DNA of 64,000 bases from Mixophyes australis (taxonomy: Eukaryota > Chordata > Amphibia > Anura > Limnodynastidae), in NCBI GenBank assembly GCA_036250195.1, contig JAVHZZ010000002.1:364169124-364233123 (forward strand), in the 5' to 3' direction. The translations under genes and the position numbers were made by a program. The notes beneath the pieces are model-generated. The model did not search any database. It was not told where the DNA came from and saw only the letters and a program-made list of their open reading frames with translations. This document shows, piece by piece, positions 12,073-24,599 of this stretch (the stretch's first letter is position 1; each line of letters starts with the position of its first letter).

Positions 12073-13249
12073 CATACACTGATCCACAACATTAAAACCA
12101 CTGACAAGTGAAGTGAATAACATTGATTATCTTGTTAAAACGGCAATTGCCAATGGGTTGAACATATTAGGCAGCAAAAGAACAGTTAGTTGATGTGTTG
12201 AAGCAGGAAAAATGGGCAAGCGGAAAGATCTGAGTGACTTTGACAAGGGACAAATTGTGATGGCTATATGACTGGGTCAGGGCATCTCCAAAAAACGGCA
12301 GGACTTCTGGTTTGTTTCGGGTATGCAGTGGTTAATACCTACCAAAAAATGGTCCAAGAAAGATCAACTGGTGAACCGGAAACAGGGTCATGGACAATCA
12401 AGGCTCATTGATGCGTGTGGGGAGCGAATGCTAGCCCGTCTGGTCCAATCCCAAAAAAGAGCTACTGCAGCACAAATTGCTGAAAAGTTAATGCTGGCTA
12501 TGAGAGAAAGGTGTCAGAACACAGTGCATTGCAGCTTGTGTAGCTGCAGAATGTCCCCTGTCCACCACCGAAAGCACCTACAATGGGCCTGTGAGTTCCA
12601 CAACTGAATCATGGTTCATTGGAAGAAGGTGGTGTGGTCTGATGAATCATATATTTCTTTTACATCATGTGGATGGCTGGGTGCATGCGCTTAGTTTACC
12701 TGGGGAAAAGATGGCACAGGATGCATTATGGCATAAGGTAAGCTGGTGGAGGCAGTGTGATGCTCTGGGCAATGTTCTGCTGGGAAACCTTGGGTTCTGA
12801 TATTCATGTGGATATTACTTTGACACATACCACCTACCTAAACGTTGTTGCAGACCAAGTACACCCCTACATGGCAACGGTATTCCCTGATGGCAGTGGC
12901 CTCTTTCAGCAGGATAGTGCACCCTGACACACTTCAAAAAGTGTTCAGAAATGGTTTGAAGATTATGACAAAGAGTTCAAGAGTTCCCTTGGCCTCCACA
13001 TTCCCCAGATATCAATCCAATTGCGCGTCTGTGGGATGTGTTGGGAAAACAAGTCAAAGTCATGGAGGCCGCATCTCACAACTTACAGGACTGAAAGAAT
13101 CTGCTGCTAACATCTAGGTGCCAGATACCACAGGGCACCTTCAGAGGTGAGGGTCCATGCCTCGATGGGTCAGAGCTGTTTTGGTGGCACAAGGGGGACC
13201 TACACAATGTTAGGCAGGTGGTTTCAATGTTGTGGCTAATCGGTGTATG
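12073..13249 (+). mobile_element. Tc1-like DNA transposon, about 1.18 kb, TA target duplication
   Basis: The left end CATACACTGATCCACAACAT and the right end reversed CATACACCGATTAGCCACAA form inverted repeats. TA flanks both sides (12071-12072 and 13250-13251), the Tc1/mariner target. Length and an internal single transposase frame fit the family. This closely resembles a Tc1-like family widespread in fish and amphibians. Confidence 0.9.
12212..13213 (+). pseudogene. Tc1-like transposase, inactivated
   Basis: The frame starts at ATG 12212 (MGKRKDLSDFDKGQIVMA) and would end at TAG 13211-13213. The N-terminus is the helix-turn-helix DNA-binding half. Catalytic residues: the first Asp is kept in WSDES (codon 12641-12643) and the second in FQQD (codon 12913-12915). 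The third position, normally Glu in NPIExLW, is Ala (GCG at 13023-13025). There is an early stop (TGA after MAI, near 12269) and several frameshifts. It can make no working enzyme. Family assignment is firm. Confidence 0.9.
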
Positions 13250-13312
13250 TATATGTATGTACATAGAGATATATATTTAATATGGTGGCTTAACCTAGAT
13301 AGATCAATCTAT

Positions 13313-13757
13313 GGGCAACACGGTAGCACAATGATTAACATTACATCACAGTGCTTGGGCCATAAGTTTGATTTTGGCTCTGTGTGGAGTTTGTATTTTC
13401 TCTCTGTGTTTGTGCAGTTTTCCTCCTCCGGGTGTTCTGGTTTCCTCCTACAGTCAAAAAACATACTGTCAGCTTAAATGGCTTCTAACAGAAATGGACC
13501 TCTAGAGTTTGTGGGTGTGTGTGTGTGTGCGTGAGTGTGTGTGTGTGTGTGAGTGTGTGTGTATGTGTGAGAGAGTGTGTGCGTGAGTGTGCGTGAGTGT
13601 GTGTGTGTGTGTGTGAGAGTGTGTGTGTGTGAGTGTGTGTGTGTGTGTGTGTGTTAGAGCATTTAGACTGTACATTCCAATGTGGCAGGGACTGATGTGA
13701 ATTACTCGATATTCTGTGGGAAGTAATATGAGGGTGCTATTCAAGTAAATGAAACAA
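13313..13757 (+). mobile_element. V-SINE-like element, copy 2, expanded by GT repeats
   Basis: Diverged head (CACGGTAGCACAATGATTAA), centre (TCCTCCGGGTGTTCTGGTTT) and tail (GGCAGGGACTGATGTGA, then AAATAAATAAA). The short GT tract usual before the tail has grown to about 145 bp. Confidence 0.75.
13510..13655. repeat. (GT)n/(GTGA)n microsatellite inside the SINE
   Basis: Long GT run broken by GTGAGTG and GAGAGTG units. It lies between the conserved centre and the tail of the SINE at 13313-13757. Confidence 0.95.
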
Positions 13758-15817
13758 AATAAATAAAAATATCTATAAATCTCCCTTTCCTTAACTATTC
13801 TTGTTATTATGACAAATTAAGTTATTATTAAAAAGATATATATAAAATGCAAATATGTATGCTATTATTAATTCAATTTCACATGATGGGGATTGTAGTG
13901 CTCCGAGGTCCGCTGAGGGTATCTTGTGTAGCCTGTGGTGACGCACTGGCTCAGCAGCAAAACGCCTCTGGAAAATATTTTAAAATGTTGGCCCGAATGT
14001 GAAGCAAATATTCCAAGAGATGTGCTGGAACATTAAACAAAACCATTTCTAGCTTGAAACTGAATTTATGATCAGTTTGGAAAGACATCCAGCTAAGCAC
14101 AAGACGTATACTGAAGACACACTTCAGGGTGCAATGCAAAAATGGAGGATTTAGGATGTGTATAGTCATTAGACTGAAAATAGACTTTCCTTGTATTATG
14201 GTCACAAGTGTTGCTACTCATTATACTGTGTAAAATTGGATTTGTAGATACGGTTGCTGGGTTAGCAATTTTATACCAAATATATTGCATTGTTGCACTG
14301 CAGTTGGTTTAAATCCACTAATCCATCCACAGTAATTACTAGTTTAATGATACTGTGTTTTTCAGATATTTAAAGCTGCAATCTCACATTTCTAAACACA
14401 GTTTTTGTACCTGTTTACCTTGAGTCATTTTCTGAGGTGTCCTCCTATAACTCAGTCTACAACACACTCTAGAGAAGTGTGGAGACAGCGCCGTTATAAT
14501 GCAATAACTATTCCTTCAGTCTGCTGTTGGGTTTGAGTACTTGAGAGACAATGAGAAGTGACATCACACCTTCACTAGAGCACCTGATTCCTAAGGCATA
14601 CAGGTTAAACGAAAGGAGTTAGTTACTATAACAAAACAACTTCAGCCTGTAAAATATTTATTTTGGCTGGGTTAGGTGTTTGGGAGATGCCAGGGGAGTG
14701 ATGTTGCATCAAACAGAGGTAGCACTGTTAAGGGTATAGGTACGGGAGAGAGAGAGATACCGGCTGTAAATAGGAGAGCCAATCAAGCATATGACATATT
14801 CAGTAGGGAGATAGAATTGGTGGGTAGAAAGATATGAGGACAGAGTCAGAGGAGGGAGAGTCTCAAGGGTTTGAAGACACATTAGTGGGAGATACAAGAC
14901 CACAGATAGGAAACCCGTGGCAATGTATGCACAGTATGTGTGACTGTACATGTGGATGTCAGGTATATTTTCATCCTCTATAATTTGGGTGCACCCTATG
15001 GTCTGTATGCACAAACAGTATGGGGCTTATTTAGAATGGAAATAATTTTCAAATGTATGTAGTAAATTAAATATGTAAAAAAGCATATTTGCTTGCATAT
15101 GTTCAGTCAGACATATCTCAAGATGTGTCCAGCTCTATAGCATACAGATGTGACCTGACAATGTTAGCAAAAATGCTGCAATCACATTACCCTATTTGTT
15201 TACAATATAATAATGAAATGAACTGTAATATAGACAAGAGTGATTATTGTCTGGACAGTTAATAATACATGCAAAAGTCACGTTTTAACTATAAAATGTA
15301 CTTAAATTCAAATTAAGTCAAATACAATACAAACATCTGTTAATTCCCCCTTTGAAAATCGCTTGGGAATCATCTTGCCTACACTAGTTCTAATGATAAT
15401 GTCAATTAAGTAATGCGAATAGAAGGCCAAAACTTCCTATAATATAGCTGTGACACTAAAGATTTAAGTAGTTGCAGCTGGAGTGGTCAATACATAGTCA
15501 GCCAATCAGAAGTAGCAGATCATGCTGCTGATAGTCATCATCTCTATGTATCACTGCCCTGGCCTTCCAGCACCCACAAGAGATATACTCCTGGAAAGAG
15601 TATCTGCACATGAATTCATGTCTGATTGTGTCGCAGTTCGGTGAAGATGCCCTTAATGTACTCAGCCTGTGCCTGCACCTGCCCTCCCCTGTTCCACCTC
15701 TCCAGGCATAAGGAGACTGAAATCAACATTATGTGAAATGGAGGTGCGCAGTACAGAAATACTTGTGGTCTATTAGGTTAAGTATTCTGTGCTTGTCTCA
15801 GTCTACACCTCATACCA
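13758..15817. other. Unassigned AT-rich sequence
   Basis: No gene, RNA or element recognised. Short open frames here show no family motif. Confidence 0.4.
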
Positions 15818-16107
15818 TACCTCCCCGAATTAGACGGGACAGTCCTGATTTGAGGGCTCTGTCCCATCATCCCCATCAGAACAGGTTTGTCTTGTGGGTG
15901 GGAAAGTTGGGAAGTAATCTGTTCACTTTTGCTCTGCATAGCACCAGTGCGCACGGCATTGAAGGTGTTTGCATGGAAGGGGATGAGAGGACAAGGCAGC
16001 CTACTGCTTTAAAAGGGCTAGGCACGCCCCCCGGTTGCGGTCGCCCCCCCATTGTGACATGGCCATGCGCCCCTCCCAATGTTACTTACCCAAATGTTGG
16101 GAGATGT
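15818..16107. repeat. Possible short inverted-terminal element
   Basis: Starts CATACCTCCCCGAATT. Its right boundary, read reversed, is TACATCTCCCAACATT, a loose inverted repeat. CATACCTCCCAAC-type ends recur at 26815 and 61998, so a dispersed family is likely. Class unknown. Confidence 0.35.
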
Positions 16108-16169
16108 ACTTATACTGTTTTTACAGTATAAGCATATTCTAGGGTGATGAATTTGATTTGCACCTCTGA

Positions 16170-16171
<2 letters not shown>

Positions 16172-16206
<35 letters not shown>
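16172..16206. repeat. (TA)n microsatellite
   Basis: Uninterrupted alternating AT, about 35 bp. Confidence 0.95.
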
Positions 16207-16210
<4 letters not shown>

Positions 16211-17301
16211 CACAACTAGGCTGTTACTGAAGCATACTATTTAGTGGAGAGGACAACCCGTGGCCGCAATTTGTATAAAACCACATCATGTTGTCTTGCT
16301 CACTAGCCAAAAATAGATGCAATAAGTGGCTGGTGAAACAATGTACATGTTGACTGCACCTATTGTTTCTAACTTAAAACTGGGTGGGAAAGTGGGGTCA
16401 TGTGCCGATTCCAAGCTGTATTTTCTTATTTGGAGCCTGTAATGTTTGGAGCTATAAACCACACCACTTTTCCCTAACAAGTGATTTGACATGGTGTAGA
16501 ATAAAGTGGCCCTGCCCTGCACAATTCCTCTCCTCCTCATTTAAATTGTGTTCTAGGGTGGGTGTGAATTGCACGCAAGGGCTGGACGAACAAGCAGCCC
16601 TGCCATACAAATCATTCCCACCCATTTGTTTTTCCATTCCAAGAGGTCCAAAATAACTGGTCAATAAAATGCAATTCACCAGTGAATGTGAGATAACACA
16701 CTAGATAACAGGGTCTCATTGGTTAAAAAATACAATTATTTGATATGGTATTTTGGAAGTTTGAAATGTACCATTTAGTGTTCAGATTCACTGTTGGGTC
16801 CCTGTGAAGTCCTCATTGTCTGGTCTTTTGATGGGCTTTGCCACTGATCTTTTGGTTCAGTAGGTAAAATTGCAGTGCTGTGCATAGGGAAGACAAAAAG
16901 CTTCTAAAAGAACAAGTGAAACTTTTATTGTTTAACAAAAAATACAAATTACACTTACATTCAATGGCATATGCGGCAAGCCTAGGACACTTGCATGGCT
17001 GTCCCACTTATCCAGGTGCTGTTTTGTTATGCGTTTCAAAAGATACTGTTGGATAGGCCATCTCCAGCTATTCTGTATAGAGGTAGGTATATAAATGCTG
17101 CCCTAATTAGCATCACTTAGGTCAACTATCACGATGTAGCTGTTTGTGTAATATCAATTCATATTACAACCAATGAATAGATGAAAAAATATTAAAAAAA
17201 TATGTATCATATATACAGAGTTATAATTGGTAAGCTTTACTGAAAAAAGCAAATTATAAGATCATTAACCCCTAGGGGAGTACATATCTATTACAATTTA
17301 A

Positions 17302-17354
<53 letters not shown>

Positions 17355-17748
17355 AATGTCTAGTGGTATGTGTTAGTCTGTCTGTGTGTGTGTGTGGAAA
17401 AAATAAAACTAAGCTGCAGCGCCACCTGCTGGGCGGAGTTAGACACTGACCTACTAAATTCTTAGTGTGTGTGGGAAAAAAAATTCAGAAAGGGCTGAAA
17501 TTTGGTATACTAAGATGTTTTTAATTTGTTAATTGTTAAAAGTGTTTATAAAGATATAAAAAAAATATATATATATTTCTTGAAGGAGAAGTGACAGTTG
17601 GGAGTGGTTGGTGGTTGCCGGGGGAGACAGTGGGGAGTGGTTGGTGGTTGAGGCCTGGGCTATGGCCCAAATGCATGACAAGAACCTTTTTAACACCTTA
17701 AGTAGCTTGATTTGACTAGAATGCATGAGTATCATGCACGGGTTAACT

Positions 17749-17751
<3 letters not shown>
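16207..17751. other. Unassigned sequence with a TA tract
   Basis: No gene found. A (TA)n tract lies at 17305-17349. It is followed by GTCTGTCTGTGTG and a GCAGCGCCACCTGCTGG segment that looks like dispersed repeat material. Two near-identical GGGAGTGGTTGGTGGTTG units lie near 17600 and 17635. Confidence 0.4.

Positions 17752-17803
<52 letters not shown>
17752..17803. repeat. (TA)n microsatellite at the end of the piggyBac relic
   Basis: About 52 bp of pure TA abutting the 3' end of the minus-strand transposase remnant. Confidence 0.95.
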
Positions 17804-17805
<2 letters not shown>

Positions 17806-17809
17806 AATC

Positions 17810-18928
17810 TTTGCATTTTCTGCAAATGTAGCGTTTTTTGAAGTACAGTTTTTGTTGTGGCATCGTTGAGGATTTTTAAGATACAATTTTTGGGGGATAA
17901 TGTTCAACTCCATCAGGTACAACCTTCTGCCAACTTTTTCTTTTTTTGGTGGTGTTTCCACATTAGACTTAGAAGGAATTCCCTTTTTTGGTGTTTTCGA
18001 CCATTTGAATTATTGTTGCTGCAATTCCCGCTTTGACTTTGAGTACAATCTTGTTTGATTTCTCGCCTTTTTGAAAAAGATCCATGCGTTTACTATGGAA
18101 ACATTAAGAAAATGGATGGCAATCCTATGGTAAAATTTTTGATAACTGATTGAATGAGGGTAGTGAGCAATCATCGTAGTGAGCAATCATCCTAACTCGC
18201 ACATATCTACTCCCCCCCATAAACTTGTTTTATTGGTTGACAGCAAATGGCCTTGTTACTTGGGCATACTCCTTTCATGTTCTGTCTCATCTGAAGACAA
18301 CGTCTTGGTTCTATTCCTGCATATGTAGAGATCATATGAACAATATTATTATCTGCCCACCATAGAATTGTCACATTGTCTGTTTATGTGGCTGCCAAAA
18401 TTGATCCTCTACCACATTTCGCTAATGTTTTAAAGTTGACGAGCTTGGCGTCAGAATCTTTAATTCTGTTTCGACTAATGGTACCAACATCAAAAATTCC
18501 ATTTACCATCAGATTTATAACGATAAATATAGAGGTAAAAAGATTATCCAGAAACAGCTTGTGGTTTTTATCTTCTAATCCGTCACATAGTCTTATCACT
18601 GTTTCACCAATCACACCAGATTCTGTATTCGTGGAGTGAGATTTTTGGTACATTTCAAATTTTGAGACATATCCGTCTTGAGATGCCCTCACCCATACTT
18701 TGAAGCCACACTTTTGGGGTTTTAAGTACTGTTTGCCTCTTTGTCTTCCTTTTAACAGGATAATAATTTTGTCAAACCCCTTGAATTCAGTTTCAGTGGT
18801 GACGTCAGCAAATGTTTCAGACAACATATCTAACAGTGGACGCACTTTGATAAATATATTGTTGCAGTCATCTGGTATTTCACTGTTGTTTTTATAATGT
18901 AGGAACCTTTTGATTTCCTCAAAGCGGT
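17810..18928 (-). pseudogene. piggyBac-like transposase remnant, N-terminus missing
   Basis: piggyBac transposases cut and paste at TTAA sites. On the minus strand the relic enters at RFEEIKRFLHYKN (about 18925), then VRPLLDMLSE, then FDKIIILLKGR (first catalytic Asp position, with the usual following Glu replaced by Lys), then CGFKVWVRASQDGY, then LFLDNLFTS (second Asp). A single in-frame stop near 18383 is followed in the same frame by WWADNN (third Asp, codon at 18353-18351). A Cys-rich C-terminal tail follows (RCHNKNC, about 17850). All three Asp survive, but the start is lost and stops or frame shifts lie near 18210 and beyond. No TTAA-bounded ends were identified. Confidence 0.85.
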
Positions 18929-18940
18929 TTCACATTGCTA

Positions 18941-18981
18941 GCTCTGATTGGCTTTCACTTTCTCATAGAGCCAATCAGAGC
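18941..18981. repeat. Perfect 13-bp inverted repeat
   Basis: GCTCTGATTGGCT at 18941-18953 and AGCCAATCAGAGC at 18969-18981 with a 15-bp loop. It lies just beyond the piggyBac break. Confidence 0.9.
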
Positions 18982-18984
18982 ACA

Positions 18985-20845
18985 GCCAGCAACAGAATCA
19001 CACACAGACCTGTCACAGTCCCACACTCAGTCAGCTGCCTGCATGAGCACTGTGTGTGCAGCACAACAGCTGTAGCAGTCAGTCACTTATAGCGGGTAGG
19101 TGCTGTCCTGTCCTATTCCGCTTCTTTCAGTGAGTCACCACTCCGCCCCTTGCCCTAATGCCACCCCCCATTCCCATTGCCAGCTGGCCATTCTGCAGGG
19201 GTATTGCGCATGTGCAAACAGGGTATTTTGCACATGCGCAAACCATATCAATATTTTTTCCATCAAATTCTATTGATGCAATGGTCAGTTACCATCACAT
19301 CGAAAATTTCAATGGTAGAAGCTCAGCCATCACTTGAGGATGGACTTCCAATGTCCATCACTAGCAAGAATCTCTGGGAGAAGTGGCGACTCGCGTCATA
19401 GAGTGGGAGTGATGTCATCAATAGGTGCCGGCAGCAAATGCACTGGCACAAAAATACCATAGAATATACACTGACACAAAAATACCCACGAGCACTAAAT
19501 GTCCACAAATGTAGACATTAACTATTTACATTGAATTGAATAGACACAATGCAAAAAAACTGTTAGATGAATACAATCACAATTCCTAAACATATCTAGA
19601 GTACATACCTGTTTTTTATGCCACAAAATTTAAATTATATTATGTTGAAAAAATACACCACTTTACTGCCATAAATTGTTGCTGAATATTTGTGAATGTG
19701 TCTAATCGAATGCACAGAAATTGTAAACGCTTTGTCTCTTAATAGAATTTAATATTGATTATATTTAGTTAGAAATATATATATTCAAACTTCATTTATT
19801 TTTAAATAAAAGTAAACGTACACAAATGTGTATCCTGAAGAGGTTAAAATCAGTACAAATACTGAATCCTTGTGGGGACACTGTATTTAATGTGAAAATC
19901 CAATAAGATTCTCTTTTTCAGAGGACAGCTAATCAACCCCCTCTTCTGATGTCAGCACCAATAATCTCAATGACAAAGAATTTTAAGTGCAACTGAATAG
20001 CATCATTGAATTCTGTGTCTATAGAAAGAATGAGTGCTTGCTTACAATTCAATATGCCTTTGGCGCTCATAAATTGTCTCATTTAAAGTCCTCACGGTGG
20101 AACCCATAAATTACATGTCAGATAAGGAGGTATGCCACATAAGCAGACAAGCAAGAAACATTCTCAATGATCAGAATGATGTTATTGTTACTGAATGATA
20201 AAAAAATAAAGATCCAGGGTCAAGGGCATCAAATTTGCACATGCTTCATTTAAGGCAAATTGATTACTTTTCTTTTTTTTTGAGGTATTGTAGGGAAAAA
20301 ATATGCCAACTTAAGTTTACATCTGTCGCCCCTGTACGTAGAACTGAGTTTGTCGGTAAACATGAGTATTAGGTCCACCTTTAGAATTGTCCAGTTTATG
20401 GAATAAGGATCTCTTCTTTATTTGGTGTCAAAAACATTATTGGCCCTGACAGCAGAGGAGGGGACTGACTAGCTGAAAAATGTAATGATTTGTATAGAGT
20501 TTAATGTATTTTTTTTTAGAAATATATTTCCCCGTTTCTTTGCAGCTTTTTCAGTTATGTCGCCATGTAAGGTATCTCGATTTATAAGGAGAATTCATCC
20601 TCATGTTAAATGTGGTTTTGTAAATTATTTACATGCTACATTGTAATAGACATCTACTTCCCTAGAGATTAGTGATCCCATAATGTGTTAAACTATATTA
20701 TGATTTAGTTTTTTTTTCACATAATAAGATTTTATACACTATTATATGCATATGCCTTTTATATGTTTATTTTCACTGTATGCAAATTGTTACACTAGTT
20801 AGACTAGTTTGTATTAATTAGGGTGGCCTTTAGATTCCCATTTCT
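18985..20845. other. Unassigned sequence
   Basis: No gene recognised. Mostly AT-rich from 19500 on. Confidence 0.4.
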
Positions 20846-21627
20846 ATTAGAGATATTCACTGACCCTGTGTTTTGGATTTGGTTTTGGATCTGGATTAAT
20901 TTCGTGTTTTGGTTTTGACAAAACCGCCCTCGTGTTTTTGGTTTTGGATCCCTATTTTTTCTCTAAAATCCCTATTTATTTATTTTTGCTAAAATCACAT
21001 AATTTGGCTCTTTTTTTGTTCCTACATTATTATTTACCTTAATGACATTATTTTCCAGTCATTTCCAGTCAATTTTTGCCAAGTGACAAGAACACTGCTA
21101 CCCCTCCTATTTCTGTATGAGCAATGGCACTGGAGACTGGAGAGTGACAAGAACACTGTTACCCATGTTTCTGTGTGAGCAATGACACTGAGCAATGTCA
21201 CTGGAGAATGGAGAGTGAGAAGAACACTGCTACCCCTCCTGTTTCTGTATGAGCAATGGTACTGAGCAATGGCACTGGAGACTGGAAAGTGACAAGAACA
21301 CTGCTACCCATGTTTCTTTGTGAGCATTGACACTGAGCAATGTCACTGGAGAATGGAGTGTGACAAGAACACTGCTACCCCTCCTGTTTCTGTATGAGCA
21401 ATGGTACTGAGCAATGTCACTGGAGAATGACAAGAACACTGCTACCCCTGTTTCTGTGTGAGCAATGACACTGAAAACCCACGAGATCCGACAACACAAC
21501 AATGACGTTTTGCCTCGATTCAGATCGGAGGACGTGCGACAGTACAGAGCCGGCTTGCGAGCCTACTCGAATCCCCTAAGTTCGAGTGGGCCCTGTTTTC
21601 AGAAAACCGAGTCCGAGCACCTCTAAT
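20846..21627. mobile_element. Inverted-terminal DNA element, about 780 bp, with internal tandem repeats
   Basis: The left end is ATTAGAGATATTC and the right end reversed is ATTAGAGGTGCTC. The outermost TTA/TAA could be a PIF/Harbinger-type target, but this is uncertain. The interior holds GTTTTGGATC-type words on the left and their counterpart ATCCGAC, GATTCAGATC on the right. No transposase frame. Confidence 0.5.
21075..21475. repeat. Complex tandem repeat
   Basis: Repeated blocks of GTGACAAGAACACTGCTACC, GTTTCTGTATGAGCAATG and CACTGGAGAATGGAG in shifting order, at least five rounds. It drives the low-complexity minus-strand frame at 21502-21230. Confidence 0.85.
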
Positions 21628-22590
21628 TTCTATACTCAGTATCTGGAGGTGTTTCAGATGGCCTATTGAAGGGTGAGTTTTCCAAAAAGCATAGCAATGG
21701 GGTACCTGGACAGATTAACCCAGGTCCACTTGAGTAAAGATGAAACACTCATATAAATGTCCAAGACGTGCTGCATATGCCACTAAATGTAAGTGTAATT
21801 TGTGTTTGTGTTAATTACTAAAAGTTTCATTTGTGCTATTGGAAGGGTTCTGTGTTCCCTATCCAGTGCACTTAAATGTTACCTACTGAACTTCTTATAT
21901 CGGCATGGCACATTAACACAAAACCGGATTTAGCTTGTGAACACTCTGCAGTAGGTGGATGGACTTAACTAATCTTCCTGGCAATTTGACGGTTAGTTGA
22001 TCTTTCGGTTGCTCTTTTGGATGATTAGCCAAATAAAAAGCAATTCATACAAATTCACAAAACAGTTTTATTTTGCTATCAAACAAAATTCATCAAGAAC
22101 AGACATGTGCTATGATATCATTTACTAAAGTATTCCATGAATATAAAATATTTCTTCTTATATTGAAGATAAAAATGTTCTACTTATTATAGGCTATTAT
22201 ACTATTGTGTCACTATACCTTTTATTGTCTGCAGTGGAAGAACCTCTTCTTAAAGCTCTGTGCGAGATATTGTTTTTATATACTTAAACCTATTGAATGT
22301 AATGAGGATGAAAAAACAATTGCTTAATGTGTTTTTGTCCAATTCAATAAGTATGTTACTACTTTAATATATTTTTGTGATGATTGTCATCCAATATACT
22401 ATTGGGGCGAGTGTTTTTTTCAGTTTCCCTCCATTGCATTCCAAATGGAAAGAACACAAAAGAAAATCCAAATGAAATTACTGCTGGCATAGGGATCGAT
22501 CCCTATGCTGATATGCAGCTTTCATTGACAAAAGCAACAATGATAAATGGAGCATTGTGAAACTGAAATATAACAGTACATGTTGTCTAG
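21628..22590. other. Unassigned AT-rich sequence
   Basis: No gene or repeat family recognised. Confidence 0.4.
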
Positions 22591-23380
22591 TAAGCCTAAG
22601 TACACACTGAAGAATTTTCAGACCAATGTGTTAGCTACAATGATTGTACCTACGACCGAAGGCCAGATCGATTGGTCGTTTCACGCATACAAACTATACA
22701 GGTATAATATCATCTCAAATCATTTCAATTCTGAAACAAAATATAGCCTCCCTGCAGTGATATGCCAAATACATATAAATAAAAGGTTGAACATCACCAG
22801 CAAAAACTCCCACAAACTGAGATTCAGGAAAAGGAAATACGTCATTGCTATTCATTCTATAACACATCTGTGTGTATAGTGTACATTTATTCACTTAATA
22901 CTGCACAGTAACAATTTTTTTTAATATAATGTAAAGAAAGACACTTCAGGAAAGAATGACACTTGAATGCAGCAACACAAAAATGTCATATGGTACGTGT
23001 AAAACAGGTTTATAAATGATTCTCCAATAAAAGCACATTACTCCCAGTTGCCTGACGTTATGACAACGCACCAGGTGGGAGAGGTAGAGAGCTCTTAAAT
23101 TTACATATACACGCCCAGAAAGGAGTCGCTGTTTGAGGAACTATTGGCAGTTGGTCAAGCGATTGGTTGTGAATTCATACACACTGCAGGAGCGGAAAGC
23201 GCTTAAAATGAGATTTTTAAACAGAACGAGCAATCAAATAAAGTGATCATCGGTACTTTGGAACAACTCTCTTTCATCGCGTAATTATACACATTAATTC
23301 GATATCGGGATAAACGGTCATTTATCGGGTGTTTGGCCTGATACTTGGCTGAAAAACCTTCAGTGTGTACCTAGCCTAAG
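22591..23380. mobile_element. Inverted-terminal element (MITE-like), about 790 bp
   Basis: The left end has GCCTAAGTACACACTGAAG, then a TTTTCAG. The right end reversed has GGCTAGGTACACACTGAAGG, then TTTTTCAG. Terminal pairing extends about 30 bp with a few mismatches. No protein is encoded. Class was not determined because the target duplication is unclear. Confidence 0.6.
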
Positions 23381-23512
23381 GGAACATTTAGGGAAAATGG
23401 GCTTGTAACTTGACCTAGACCAAATGACCTGTATTGTATAGACCAGTAATCATACACATTTTCTTTTCTGCACTCTAAACCTACGTGATGCGCACAGACC
23501 AAGATTTATACA

Positions 23513-24262
23513 CATGGGGCCTGATTCATTAAGGCACGCAAAATAAATGTAAATTGTTTCGTTTTTTAAAAAAAAAAATGCACGTACTTCGGGCATACCC
23601 ATACGTCTGTATTCAACTACAAGTGGATCTGAAGAAACATACCTTGTTCAATATGGGTCTAGGTACCCGATGCTCTAACACACATTACACTGCAAGATAC
23701 ATCCAATACATATGTGGAATATAAAGTCCCAGCAGAATGCACAGAAAATAAAATATAAAATTATTGTCAATTCATAATGATAGTCATTAATGATAAAAAA
23801 AAAATGTATTTTTTTCCGATGAAATACATTTATCATGATGTTACTAATGTCTACTGTACATAAAATGCAGTTGCTTCTGATAGCAAACACATGTTCTAGC
23901 ATGCATATGTGTCCATCATTACTATCACTCAGCACTTACACCTGCCCAGTAACATGTGCGAGTGATACGACTGAAAAACACGTACCTTAGAGATGCCCAA
24001 ACCTCTAATTGGATGCTGCTTCATATGCTCAAGCTTGGCATGTCCTCGCTGTACACTGACTACGTGCATACGCTCAGCCCCCTCCCCATTCCACCAATGA
24101 AATCTATGGTTGTTGCAAGTGTCCTTTGCGCCCAAAGATGATTTGTATGTTCTTGTGTTCACTGGCCTGGCCTATAATCTGTTTCTGGGCAGGCATAGTG
24201 TGATTGTACGCAAAATACAGCATGTATAATCATTTACGTTCCTTCATGAATCAGGCCCATGG
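23513..24262. mobile_element. MITE with GGGCCTGATTCATTAAGG ends, copy 1
   Basis: The left terminus is GGGCCTGATTCATTAAGG (23517 on) and the right terminus reversed is GGGCCTGATTCATGAAGG. ATG flanks both sides, a possible 3-bp target duplication. Internal words (GATACATCCAATAC, TATGTGGA) recur in the copy at 59045-59734. Confidence 0.7.
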
Positions 24263-24419
24263 TTTTACCACCAATCACCTACCAGGAGGCTCAGTGCGGT
24301 GTACTGCTGCTGTGCTCCCCAATATCCCATATGGCTGACATAATCCAGCACTGTATGCACTTGTACATCTCCGCTGTCCATTGCATGAATACAGTAAATG
24401 CAATACAAATTTACAAATT

Positions 24420-24546
24420 TGGCAGCACGGTGGCTAAGTGGTTAGCACTTCTGCCTTACAGCACTGGGGTCATGAGTTCAATTCCCGACCATGGCCTTAT
24501 CTGTGAGGAGTTTGATTGTTCTCCCCGTGTTTGCGTGGGTTTCCTC
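24420..24546 (+). mobile_element. V-SINE-like element, copy 3, 3'-truncated
   Basis: tRNA-like head (GCACGGTGGCTAAGTGGTTA, AGTTCAATTCCC) and the start of the conserved centre (TCTCCCCGTGTTTGCGTGGG). It stops abruptly at about 24546, before the tail. Confidence 0.8.
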
Positions 24547-24568
24547 ACACAGAAACACATTCACTTGA

Positions 24569-24599
24569 GGCCTCATTTACAGTTAGTATAAATGAGGCC
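24569..24599. repeat. Perfect 11-bp inverted repeat
   Basis: GGCCTCATTTA (24569-24579) and TAAATGAGGCC (24589-24599) with a 9-bp loop. It lies just after the SINE truncation and may mark the start of the next element. Confidence 0.85.

Noticed and set aside
13502..13744. HTHTHT-rich minus-strand frame
   Set aside because: Translation of the GT microsatellite in a SINE.
15733..16131. 132-codon plus-strand frame
   Set aside because: It overlaps a probable dispersed repeat (CATACCTCCC ends) and shows no domain.
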